Shown here piece after piece: positions 54,202 through 61,594 of a stretch of 64,000 bases of DNA. The DNA lies in NCBI GenBank assembly GCA_019636245.1, contig JAHBXX010000027.1, positions 1 to 64,000 of the forward strand, given 5' to 3'. Position numbers and translations under genes: made by a program. Every line of letters starts with the position of its first letter. Position 1 is the stretch's first letter. The stretch comes from Planctomycetota bacterium (lineage in GTDB: Bacteria; Planctomycetota; UBA1135; UBA2386). The notes beneath the pieces were generated by a model. That model did not search any database. It worked only from the letters and a program-made list of their open reading frames with translations, and was not told the DNA's origin.

Positions 54202-54542
54202 GCCCGGGTGGTGCGCGGGCGGCCGCGGTTCGGCCGCCGGCGACGGCCTGCTTCGCCGAAAATCCAGGCTGCGCGCAAGCCTTGGCCCGGTCTTGGGTTC
54301 GGGCAGAGGATGGACCTGCGCGAGGGCGGTTCGCTTAAGGGGCGAGCGTACTAGAGGTTGGGAGGCTTCTCGTGGACGGAGGTTCCACGTCGGCCCGCCG
54401 CCCAACGGCCAGTGCTGCCAGCCACGTCGAGGACTCCTGCGCAGCGTCACGCGCAGTTCAGCGGGCCCTCGTGCGCGCCTGCGTCATGGCCACCCCTCTC
54501 TCCACTGCTCCCCGTACACCAATCCGGATCAGGAGGCTTTGC
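54202..54542 (+). other. Leader/intergenic region between ctaB and accessory locus C
   Basis: 341 bases without a convincing gene; one frame is open here but lacks coding character. It holds a terminator-like hairpin (54218-54238) and, at its end, an excellent Shine-Dalgarno AGGAGG at 54531-54536, six bases before the GTG of the Cys-rich gene. It is the left boundary region of the accessory insertion. No promoter could be assigned with confidence. Confidence 0.6.
54218..54238 (+). terminator. Hairpin after ctaB
   Basis: An 8-base-pair perfect stem (GGCGGCCG / CGGCCGCC) with a five-base loop, 16 bases after the ctaB stop. No T run follows. It may end the ctaA-ctaB transcript now that the downstream genes are separated from it. 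Confidence 0.45.
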
Positions 54543-54947
54543 GTGCAGTCACTCATCCTGTTGCTGCTCTTCGTGCCGTCGTTCCTCGCGGCGACCGTGC
54601 GAACCGAAGTCAGGGCGACAGCCATGAGCTGCTCGCCGATCGGACGTACGATCCTGGGCCAGACGGAGTGGCTCGGCTGTCCTACCAATGCCTGCCCAGG
54701 AGGTGGTTCCACGAACCCCTGCCAGGGAGAAGACAACACCGGTCCCCAGGGTCAGCCGGCCACCAGGGCCTGGTGCACGTGCATGCAGGGGCAGGTCACA
54801 CCATGCGAGGCGACCCTGACGCTCGATCCCGACGGACTCGTGACCGGCTACGGCTGTGCCAAGAACGGGTGCGAGCAGAGTTGCAGGAAAGTGAGCCTGC
54901 CCTTCCCGGAGAACTCGGGCAAGTTCTTGTTCTGCCACTGCGAATAG
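54543..54947 (+). CDS. Cys-rich exported protein of locus C
   Basis: A 134-residue protein. The GTG at 54543 is chosen because AGGAGG lies six bases upstream and because it begins exactly at the hydrophobic segment (L-I-L-L-L-L-F-V-P-S-F-L-A-A). The mature part carries about ten cysteines, as C-P-T-N-A-C, C-T-C, C-A-K-N-G-C-E-Q-S-C and a final F-C-H-C-E. The layout is like that of the locus-B protein at 18270-18692, although spacing differs. It is three bases upstream of the signal-anchored gene, so the two are co-transcribed. Extracellular disulfide-bonded structure is likely; target unknown. Confidence 0.75.
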   Translation: MQSLILLLLFVPSFLAATVRTEVRATAMSCSPIGRTILGQTEWLGCPTNACPGGGSTNPCQGEDNTGPQGQPATRAWCTCMQGQVTPCEATLTLDPDGLVTGYGCAKNGCEQSCRKVSLPFPENSGKFLFCHCE

Positions 54948-56249
54948 CCAATGCCGAAGAGCTGGTCATGGTTCGTCGCGTGCATGGCGGTGGTGGTTGC
55001 CCTTCTCGTCTGCTGCCCGCCGCGGTCGGCGATCCAGGCGGATCGGCCCGTACCCGCTCCGTCGAACCGGGCCGCCGCGGCGGACGACCCTGAATCGTCT
55101 TCGCGCGACCTGGCGCCGACTCGCGACGCGGTCGCCGGCGGCGGCATCACGGTGCTCGACCGCGGCGGACGCGCCATCGCGGGTGCGCGCCTCTGGCCGG
55201 TCGATGCGCCGCCGGTGGTACTCCCGGACGTGCCCGCGCTCGCGGTGTGCACCGACGACGGAGGTCGTGCCGAAGCCGATCCCGCGTGGCTCGGACGCCG
55301 GGTGGTGTGCTTCGCGGATGGCTTCCTCCCCGCCCTGGAAGCATGGCCCGAGGCCGTCGAACGCAACCTCGTCCTCGACCGGGCGCCAGTGGTGGAGGTC
55401 GAGGCGACGATCGACGGCCGGCCGCTGGAATCGTGCGAGGTCGTGTTCGCGCGGGCCCGCATCGGCAATGCTGGTGCGAAGGCGGTGACGGTGCGGTGGG
55501 GCGGGGGCCCGGTCATCGGCATGGCAGGAGAGGCTGCCGTCTGGCGGGCGACAACGGACGCGGCGGGACGATGCACCGTTCGCGGGTTGCCCGAAGGAAC
55601 ATATTGCGTCGCCGCCTTCCACAGCCGCGCCTATCCCCTCGACGAACGCTACCTCGGCGCCGAGCCGTTCTTCGTCGGTGCCGGTTTCCGGCGGATCGAG
55701 TGCGAGCCCTTTCTCGCTGCGGCGGCGATCGTACCGACCGCGAGTCGCGTCGTGGCGAGATGGGCGTCCGTGCCGCGCGGTGCGCCCAGTGACCGCGCCG
55801 GTGCCATCGCGCGCCGCGCCTTCGCGGCGAGACGCATGGAAGTCGAGCTCGGTGCGACGATGGTCCGGTTGCTGGCGCCGGCGGATCGTGGCCTCGCGGG
55901 CAGGATCGAGGCCGATTTCCGCGTGCTGTGTGCGGATGGTTCGCTCTGGTTCGGCGCCATACCCATGATCGACGCGCGCGAACTCGACGGACCGGCGTTC
56001 CTGCAGCAGGTGGACGTGCCGGCTGCGTCCGTACGTGTCCGCCTGCGTCGCGGCGCGCACGGCACCTATGACGGCCCCGTGCACCTGCTGCACGGCCCCG
56101 CTCTCGGCGTGCCGCCGCTGCCCGTTCGCGACGGCGACGTGGTGCGGCTGCCGCTGGGCGCGTACCGCTGGGAGTTCGCGGCCCCGAACCCATGGCTGCC
56201 GCGCCAGTTCGACGGTGGCGCTTTCGAGCTCACGGGTGCCGTCGACGTC
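54942..56249 (+). repeat. Copy 1 of a 1.3-kb direct repeat
   Basis: This stretch recurs at 59674-60981, offset exactly 4732 bases with no indels. About seven substitutions lie in the first 140 bases; beyond about 55090 I see none, and reading frames in several phases agree exactly. It covers most of a signal-anchored protein gene and ends abruptly inside it (GTCGACGTC), after which the two copies diverge completely. Confidence 0.95.
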
Positions 56250-56420
56250 ATCTGTGCCTTGCGAGCGAACCTCATGGCAGAGGACTTGACGTGCGCTGTG
56301 CTTCAGTGGCTTTTTCCATCTCGGTGTGCGATGCAAATTGCCAAGGGAAGCTTGGCAAACCGTTGGCCAGTCACATCAACTGACAATGATTCTCCATGGA
56401 TGCAATCGACGACGAACTAG
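54951..56420 (+). CDS. Signal-anchored protein of locus C, 3'-truncated copy
   Basis: A 489-codon frame whose first 433 codons are nearly identical to the intact gene at 59683. An N-terminal helix (residues 8-21) precedes beta-rich domains with carboxypeptidase-regulatory-like features (I-T-V-L-D-R-G-G-R-A-I-A-G-A near residue 65). The last 57 residues (I-C-A-L-R-A-N-L onward) come from unrelated sequence, so the native C-terminal 94 residues, including the L-E-L-G-P-W end, are missing. The frame runs 25 bases into the sigma gene. It may be a dead duplicate or a variant with an altered tail; I cannot tell which. Confidence 0.6.
   Translation: MPKSWSWFVACMAVVVALLVCCPPRSAIQADRPVPAPSNRAAAADDPESSSRDLAPTRDAVAGGGITVLDRGGRAIAGARLWPVDAPPVVLPDVPALAVCTDDGGRAEADPAWLGRRVVCFADGFLPALEAWPEAVERNLVLDRAPVVEVEATIDGRPLESCEVVFARARIGNAGAKAVTVRWGGGPVIGMAGEAAVWRATTDAAGRCTVRGLPEGTYCVAAFHSRAYPLDERYLGAEPFFVGAGFRRIECEPFLAAAAIVPTASRVVARWASVPRGAPSDRAGAIARRAFAARRMEVELGATMVRLLAPADRGLAGRIEADFRVLCADGSLWFGAIPMIDARELDGPAFLQQVDVPAASVRVRLRRGAHGTYDGPVHLLHGPALGVPPLPVRDGDVVRLPLGAYRWEFAAPNPWLPRQFDGGAFELTGAVDVICALRANLMAEDLTCAVLQWLFPSRCAMQIAKGSLANRWPVTSTDNDSPWMQSTTN
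56338..56358. promoter_or_regulatory. Palindrome upstream of the locus-C sigma gene
   Basis: An 8-base perfect inverted repeat (TTGCCAAG / CTTGGCAA) with a five-base centre, ending 37 bases before the sigma start codon. It lacks a T run, so an operator or mRNA leader hairpin is as likely as a terminator. It lies just beyond the truncation point of the repeat copy 1. Confidence 0.4.
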
Positions 56421-57046
56421 AAAGGGCTATGGCCCTTGCGCGTCGGGTAGTTGGATCACGGCTCGGGAATGGCGCGGACTGTGATGAAGCGGTGCAGAAC
56501 GCCTGCATGCGGCTGCTGCGCGGGCTCCAGTCCGGGGAGCGAATCGATTCGGTGTTCGGGCTTCTGCTGAACGCTGCCCAGCAGGAAGCCTTGCTGGTGT
56601 TGCGCCAGCGGCGCAACCAGCAGGGTCGTGAAGTGCAGGAGGGCGAGATTGGTGGCATGGGTGAGGGTTTGGATGGGCTGGGCGACGGAGCATCGCCGCT
56701 TGACTGCGAGGTCTTGGTGTCGTTGTTGCTGTTTGCCGTGGCCGAGCCACTGCGAACTTGGTTGGCTGATTTTCTGTCCGGGGCAAGTGTTGCGGAGTTG
56801 GCGCGGCGCGACCATGTGGACGTGGCTACCATCCGCCAGCGCCGGTCTCGTCTGAGAAAGGCGATCCTGGCCATGCCCGAGACTCAGGATTTCTTGGAGT
56901 TCTCGGTCACGTTGGGGCGGTTCCAGCACCATAGGGTTGACGAGCTTGATTCTGACCCCGAACCCCGAACCCCGAACCCCGAACCCCGAACCCCGAACCC
57001 CGAACCCCGAACCCCGAACCCCGAACCCCGAACCCAGGAACCCTGA
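56396..57046 (+). CDS. Divergent ECF-like sigma factor with heptamer-encoded tail
   Basis: A 216-residue protein. Region 2 is near residues 8-60 (N-G-A-D-C-D-E-A-V-Q-N-A-C-M-R-L-L-R-G-L), and region 4 near 118-160 (F-L-S-G-A-S-V-A-E-L-A-R-R-D-H-V-D-V-A, then R-Q-R-R-S-R-L-R-K-A-I). From residue 187 the protein is P-E-P-R-T-P-N repeated, encoded by eleven CCCCGAA units, then Q-E-P and the stop. The tail is probably disordered and its end depends on repeat number. The next gene begins seven bases after the stop in the same frame. The sigma call is moderate because region 3 is absent, as in all ECF factors, and sequence conservation is low. Confidence 0.75.
   Translation: MDAIDDELERAMALARRVVGSRLGNGADCDEAVQNACMRLLRGLQSGERIDSVFGLLLNAAQQEALLVLRQRRNQQGREVQEGEIGGMGEGLDGLGDGASPLDCEVLVSLLLFAVAEPLRTWLADFLSGASVAELARRDHVDVATIRQRRSRLRKAILAMPETQDFLEFSVTLGRFQHHRVDELDSDPEPRTPNPEPRTPNPEPRTPNPEPRTQEP
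56956..57032 (+). repeat. Eleven perfect tandem copies of CCCCGAA
   Basis: Seventy-seven bases, uninterrupted, inside the 3' end of the sigma gene. Seven is not a multiple of three, so each gain or loss shifts the frame. With 11 units the sigma frame stops at 57044-57046. With 10 or 13 it would stop at 57054-57056, overlapping the next ATG. With 12 it would run to a stop at 57193-57195 inside the next gene. Confidence 0.95.
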
Positions 57047-57052
57047 AGTCCT

Positions 57053-57436
57053 ATGAAATTCACTTCCTTTGCATTGCCAATGACGGCGATCCTCGGCGCC
57101 AACGGACTGTTGAGCGCACAGGCTCCGAATCCGTCGCTGACGTTCTCAGGTGGTCCCGGCAGCATCCCCGCGGGAACCGCTTCGGCGACGTATGACGCGT
57201 ACGACGAGGACGTTTTCTCGGATGACAAACTCGTGCTGGGCGCACCCGTCTCTATCGCCGCCGATGGGTGGACGACTGGCGTTCTCCCTCTTGAGTGCGT
57301 CGGCGGGGTCGTCCAAGGTCCCGCCGGCACCTCCGGTGAGCAGAGCGCCACCGTTTACGTAATCATCAAGTTCTGGGACTCTCACGGACAATTGATCGGG
57401 ACGCTCACAACCGGCACCAAGGGCACGAAGTGCTGA
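57053..57436 (+). CDS. Small secreted protein of locus C
   Basis: A 127-residue protein with a signal peptide ending L-L-S-A-Q near residue 23. The rest is beta-rich, with two cysteines, one in L-E-C-V-G-G and one as the very last residue (G-T-K-C). No family recognised. It sits seven bases after the sigma stop in the same frame, and 69 bases before the large signal-anchored protein. Its start could be controlled by which frame the sigma gene ends in. Confidence 0.7.
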   Translation: MKFTSFALPMTAILGANGLLSAQAPNPSLTFSGGPGSIPAGTASATYDAYDEDVFSDDKLVLGAPVSIAADGWTTGVLPLECVGGVVQGPAGTSGEQSATVYVIIKFWDSHGQLIGTLTTGTKGTKC

Positions 57437-57505
57437 AAGGCGCCAGTCCCAGCCCATGGCGGAGCGTAATATGAGCCACGGTAGCGATCCACCTGCACCC
57501 ATTGC

Positions 57506-59338
57506 ATGTCCAAGCTAACGATACGGGGCCCTTCGCGGGGTGGCCTGCGAACCGCGCTGGCGATTGCGGTCCTGCTTGCCGTCGTGGGCCTGTGGAGATG
57601 GTCGGTCGACGTCAGGCCGACGCCGCCGATGCTCGCCCGTCCCACACACGGCATAGGCGCGCTGGCTACCGTGGAACCCGACGATGCAATGCCCATCGAC
57701 AGGCGCTCTGTGGGCAGCGACGGGGTAGTCATAGGGCGTGTCGCCGTTCGACGGCCGGACGGCGTTCTCGAAGGTGTTGCTGCTCAATTGGCGCTGCTCG
57801 TGAACGACGGTGTCATGCCGACTGCCGAGGACGTCGCGGCCGTACGAAGAGTACCTTCGGCAGCGGATGGATCATTCGTCGTAGAGACCGAGAGCGGCCG
57901 CGTCACGCACTGCGTCGCCGAGCACATAGATGGGGTAGTGGCATACACGCGGCTGAACCCTTCTCTCGGGTTCCACTCTTTGGTGCTCGATCCCGCAGGG
58001 AGGATACGCCTGCTGCTGCCCGGCAACGCGGAGGCGTTTACGCTGCTGATGACGCCGAGTAATGGTGCATCGGTATCGCGCGAACCGGAGCGCAAGGGTC
58101 GTCTGCAGGTCGCCGGAGTGGGTGAACGCCTCGAGGTCAGTGGGGTGCCCATGAGTTGGGGCGCTGCCCAGCTGTCGGTGCAGTTCCATGGCGGGACGCG
58201 CGTAGATGTTCGCGATTCTGTGCCGTTGGTCTTCCGACAGTGGTCAGAGGTCGTGTTAGACCGTGCAGCCGCCGTGTGTTCGATCAGTGGTACCGTCGAG
58301 AACCTTCAAGGTGAGCCCATCGCGCGAGCGCATGCCCACGTGTACGCGTTGAACCCGCTCGGGGCAGCCGAGTACCAGGACGTGGACACCGACCGCTCCG
58401 GGCGATTTCGAATCGACAACTTGCGCGCCGGCCGCCACCGGCTGATTGTATCTGCGGACGGCTACGTGCCTTTGTCGGAGGAAGTGACGCTTGCCGATGC
58501 TGAGAGCCGCGATCTCGGCACTCGAGTGCTGACCGTCGGCGCAACCCTGAGGGGGCGCGTGGTCGGAGTCGACGTCGCGGCGCATTCGGTCTCGTTGGCT
58601 CCATGGGGTCTCGTCAGCGACCACACCATTTACTCAGCGCCGAAGAGGAGCGCGCTGGATCAGGATGGTGCATTCTCATTCCAGAACGTTGCCGCTGGCT
58701 CGTGGAGGATTGCGGTGCACTTGAAGAAGCCGGAGATGTGGCAGACTCCCTGGATTGGCTGCCGCGCGACCGTTCGAGATGGTGATGCCGAGGTCGACAT
58801 GGGGGTGCTGCGCCTACCGGGTTGGTCACGTAGGTCGATCATCCTGGATGCCCCCGAGGTCACGACGATGGCCGAATGGAGGGTCGTTGCTATCGGGATG
58901 GAGACGCCATGGTGTAGTTACGGCGTAGTCGATTCCGAGAGAGTTGCCGATCTGGAGGTCGGGCCCGGGGACTTCCTGTTCGGTCTCAGTATCCCGTCAT
59001 CGGACAGTCTGGGTCTGATCTGGTGCGGTGTATTCGACAGCTCGGTCAGGGTCTGCCGGGTGCCGGCAGCACGCGCGATCCTCGATTGCAGTTTGGCTGA
59101 CGTCAAACGCGGTTACACCCTGTCTGTCGCTTATGTCGGCGGCCCCGCCTGGCCGCCGACGTGTCTGCCGCTCGAGAGCGAAACCAAGCGAGTCGATCTG
59201 GCCGCGAATCAGTTCGTGATACCGCACCTTCCAGTAGGAGCGTTCGAGATCCGCGTTAGCCTCGCCGGTGAGACGCGGACTGTGCCTGTCGTCGTTGCCA
59301 CCGAACACAGCGTGGTAGCGTGCGTCTGGCCGTTCTGA
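57506..59338 (+). CDS. Signal-anchored protein with carboxypeptidase-regulatory-like domain
   Basis: A 610-residue protein. A basic start and helix at residues 15-32 make a signal anchor. A clear carboxypeptidase-regulatory-like domain lies near residues 250-330: I-S-G-T-V-E-N-L-Q-G-E-P-I-A, D-R-S-G-R-F-R-I-D-N-L-R-A-G, L-I-V-S-A-D-G-Y. A further beta domain starts near 345 (L-R-G-R-V-V-G-V-D-V). It ends V-A-C-V-W-P-F, like the Pro-aromatic ends of the large proteins in loci B and C. No catalytic site is seen, so binding or structural roles are more likely. GC is lower than in the backbone. Confidence 0.8.
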   Translation: MSKLTIRGPSRGGLRTALAIAVLLAVVGLWRWSVDVRPTPPMLARPTHGIGALATVEPDDAMPIDRRSVGSDGVVIGRVAVRRPDGVLEGVAAQLALLVNDGVMPTAEDVAAVRRVPSAADGSFVVETESGRVTHCVAEHIDGVVAYTRLNPSLGFHSLVLDPAGRIRLLLPGNAEAFTLLMTPSNGASVSREPERKGRLQVAGVGERLEVSGVPMSWGAAQLSVQFHGGTRVDVRDSVPLVFRQWSEVVLDRAAAVCSISGTVENLQGEPIARAHAHVYALNPLGAAEYQDVDTDRSGRFRIDNLRAGRHRLIVSADGYVPLSEEVTLADAESRDLGTRVLTVGATLRGRVVGVDVAAHSVSLAPWGLVSDHTIYSAPKRSALDQDGAFSFQNVAAGSWRIAVHLKKPEMWQTPWIGCRATVRDGDAEVDMGVLRLPGWSRRSIILDAPEVTTMAEWRVVAIGMETPWCSYGVVDSERVADLEVGPGDFLFGLSIPSSDSLGLIWCGVFDSSVRVCRVPAARAILDCSLADVKRGYTLSVAYVGGPAWPPTCLPLESETKRVDLAANQFVIPHLPVGAFEIRVSLAGETRTVPVVVATEHSVVACVWPF

Positions 59339-59673
59339 AGTTGCGTCCGTAGAAGCGGCTGCATAAGCCTGCCATAATGGCACTTGTACTTTCTCCCGAC
59401 TTGTGGCTTCCTCTGCGGGATGGCGAAGCGCCTCTCCAGCATCCTCACCGACGAGCAGTCAGCACGTGACACGTCGGGAGGAGCTCGATGTAGTGGCCCA
59501 CAACGAGCTGGCGAAGCAGGCAGACCAGTATCTGGTTGCTGCCAACCCTCCCCTGCTGGAGTGGTTCCTGGACGACGGCTTGTGCGTCGAGTTGCCAGTG
59601 CCCAGGAAGCAACGGCAATTGAGGGTTGCCTACTCGGTCGAAGCCACGGACGTGCCCTGCGAATGATGTCTGA
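59339..59673 (+). other. Gap between locus-C genes with no clear gene
   Basis: 335 bases. An 87-codon frame at 59403-59666 ends D-V-P-C-E in the place where the other repeat copy has the Cys-rich gene ending C-H-C-E, but the similarity is too slight to call a remnant. Minus-strand frames are no better supported. It could hold a decayed mobile-element or Cys-rich gene fragment; I cannot decide. Confidence 0.4.
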
Positions 59674-60981
59674 GAATCGCCAATGCCGAAGCGCTGGTCA
59701 TGGTTCGTCGCGTGCATGGCAATGGTGGTTGCCCTTCTCGTCTGCTGCCCGCCGCGGTCGGCGATCCAGGCGGATCGGTCCGTACCCGCTGCGTCGAACT
59801 GGGCCGCCGCGGCGGGCGACCCTGAATCGTCTTCGCGCGACCTGGCGCCGACTCGCGACGCGGTCGCCGGCGGCGGCATCACGGTGCTCGACCGCGGCGG
59901 ACGCGCCATCGCGGGTGCGCGCCTCTGGCCGGTCGATGCGCCGCCGGTGGTACTCCCGGACGTGCCCGCGCTCGCGGTGTGCACCGACGACGGAGGTCGT
60001 GCCGAAGCCGATCCCGCGTGGCTCGGACGCCGGGTGGTGTGCTTCGCGGATGGCTTCCTCCCCGCCCTGGAAGCATGGCCCGAGGCCGTCGAACGCAACC
60101 TCGTCCTCGACCGGGCGCCAGTGGTGGAGGTCGAGGCGACGATCGACGGCCGGCCGCTGGAATCGTGCGAGGTCGTGTTCGCGCGGGCCCGCATCGGCAA
60201 TGCTGGTGCGAAGGCGGTGACGGTGCGGTGGGGCGGGGGCCCGGTCATCGGCATGGCAGGAGAGGCTGCCGTCTGGCGGGCGACAACGGACGCGGCGGGA
60301 CGATGCACCGTTCGCGGGTTGCCCGAAGGAACATATTGCGTCGCCGCCTTCCACAGCCGCGCCTATCCCCTCGACGAACGCTACCTCGGCGCCGAGCCGT
60401 TCTTCGTCGGTGCCGGTTTCCGGCGGATCGAGTGCGAGCCCTTTCTCGCTGCGGCGGCGATCGTACCGACCGCGAGTCGCGTCGTGGCGAGATGGGCGTC
60501 CGTGCCGCGCGGTGCGCCCAGTGACCGCGCCGGTGCCATCGCGCGCCGCGCCTTCGCGGCGAGACGCATGGAAGTCGAGCTCGGTGCGACGATGGTCCGG
60601 TTGCTGGCGCCGGCGGATCGTGGCCTCGCGGGCAGGATCGAGGCCGATTTCCGCGTGCTGTGTGCGGATGGTTCGCTCTGGTTCGGCGCCATACCCATGA
60701 TCGACGCGCGCGAACTCGACGGACCGGCGTTCCTGCAGCAGGTGGACGTGCCGGCTGCGTCCGTACGTGTCCGCCTGCGTCGCGGCGCGCACGGCACCTA
60801 TGACGGCCCCGTGCACCTGCTGCACGGCCCCGCTCTCGGCGTGCCGCCGCTGCCCGTTCGCGACGGCGACGTGGTGCGGCTGCCGCTGGGCGCGTACCGC
60901 TGGGAGTTCGCGGCCCCGAACCCATGGCTGCCGCGCCAGTTCGACGGTGGCGCTTTCGAGCTCACGGGTGCCGTCGACGTC
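59674..60981 (+). repeat. Copy 2 of the 1.3-kb direct repeat
   Basis: Second copy of 54942-56249. Here the repeated sequence continues without interruption into the last 285 bases of the gene, so this is probably the parental arrangement. Recombination between the two copies would delete 4732 bases including the sigma gene, the small secreted gene and the 610-residue gene. Confidence 0.95.
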
Positions 60982-61266
60982 GCCGAGTGGATCATCGCCG
61001 TGCCCGACCTGGTGCCGATCACGATCCGGCCGCGGCTGGCGCCGGCCGTCGGTCCGGACGGCGATGCGTGGCTCGCCATCACGATCGAGAACGACGACGG
61101 CAGCGCCAACTGGTTCTGGCAAGGCGGGCACGGCGACATCCACAACCTGGTGCCACCGGGCCCGTTGACCGTGCGCGTTCAGCGTCCGGGTGGCGGCGTC
61201 GAAGTGTACGAAGTGCTGGCGCGCCAGCCGGACGAACCGTTGGTGCTGGAGCTGGGGCCTTGGTGA
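59683..61266 (+). CDS. Signal-anchored beta-domain protein of locus C, intact copy
   Basis: A 527-residue protein with a helix at residues 8-21 (V-A-C-M-A-M-V-V-A-L-L-V-C-C). It has several beta domains: I-T-V-L-D-R-G-G-R-A-I-A-G-A-R near 65, V-E-V-E-A-T-I-D-G-R-P-L near 147, C-T-V-R-G-L-P-E-G-T-Y near 208, and V-R-L-P-L-G-A-Y near 402. The C-terminal 94 residues, absent from the other copy, end L-V-L-E-L-G-P-W. Features such as D-A-A-G-R-C-T-V recall carboxypeptidase-regulatory domains. Eighteen bases after its stop the ctaB remnant begins, marking the right edge of the accessory locus. Confidence 0.78.
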   Translation: MPKRWSWFVACMAMVVALLVCCPPRSAIQADRSVPAASNWAAAAGDPESSSRDLAPTRDAVAGGGITVLDRGGRAIAGARLWPVDAPPVVLPDVPALAVCTDDGGRAEADPAWLGRRVVCFADGFLPALEAWPEAVERNLVLDRAPVVEVEATIDGRPLESCEVVFARARIGNAGAKAVTVRWGGGPVIGMAGEAAVWRATTDAAGRCTVRGLPEGTYCVAAFHSRAYPLDERYLGAEPFFVGAGFRRIECEPFLAAAAIVPTASRVVARWASVPRGAPSDRAGAIARRAFAARRMEVELGATMVRLLAPADRGLAGRIEADFRVLCADGSLWFGAIPMIDARELDGPAFLQQVDVPAASVRVRLRRGAHGTYDGPVHLLHGPALGVPPLPVRDGDVVRLPLGAYRWEFAAPNPWLPRQFDGGAFELTGAVDVAEWIIAVPDLVPITIRPRLAPAVGPDGDAWLAITIENDDGSANWFWQGGHGDIHNLVPPGPLTVRVQRPGGGVEVYEVLARQPDEPLVLELGPW

Positions 61267-61284
61267 AGTGGAGCGGCGGCGCGT

Positions 61285-61594
61285 GGTCCGCGGGCGCGAA
61301 CCCGGCCTGCGGCCGCCGGTGGTCGCCCATGCCGCGATGACCGTCCGGCTTTCGCCCAGCGGCGACGATGTTGCCGTCCAGGACCGGATCCGGCGCGCCG
61401 GCTTGCGGCCGCTGGTGTCGCGGCGGCCCGGCGAACGCTACGCTGCCGCCCCCGTGCTGCGGAACGTCCTGTTCGTCGTGCCGACTTCGTTCGCTGCGCT
61501 GACCCACCGCGAGTCGGCGATGCGGGCGGCGTTCGTGACCTCGATCGCCTGCCGGCTGCTGCCGCGCGCGGCGATGGCGTGGGACCGCGCATGA
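61285..61594 (+). pseudogene. Decayed, internally deleted 3' half of ctaB
   Basis: Two blocks align with ctaB. Block 1 (about 61285-61355) matches 53755-53825, including P-P-V-V-x-H-A-A. Block 2 (about 61430-61594) matches 54036-54201 at roughly 85-90 percent by eye, including G-E-R-Y-A-A, R-E-S-A-M-R-A, F-V-T-S-I and the final W-D-R. About 200 bases between them are lost. Its TGA overlaps the ATG of the ABC ATPase gene (ATGA), as ctaB presumably once did. It encodes no working enzyme. Confidence 0.88.

Noticed and set aside
56286..56315. TTGACG as a possible -35 box for the locus-C sigma gene.
   Set aside because: No acceptable -10 box at normal spacing; promoters in this lineage cannot be read reliably by eye.
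59403..59666. An 87-codon frame between the locus-C genes.
   Set aside because: No signal peptide, no recognised motif and no support from the equivalent position upstream of copy 1; kept only as an intergenic note.
54942..60981. Locus C as a classical composite transposon using the 1.3-kb repeats as insertion sequences.
   Set aside because: The repeats encode a signal-anchored protein, not a transposase, and have no terminal inverted repeats.
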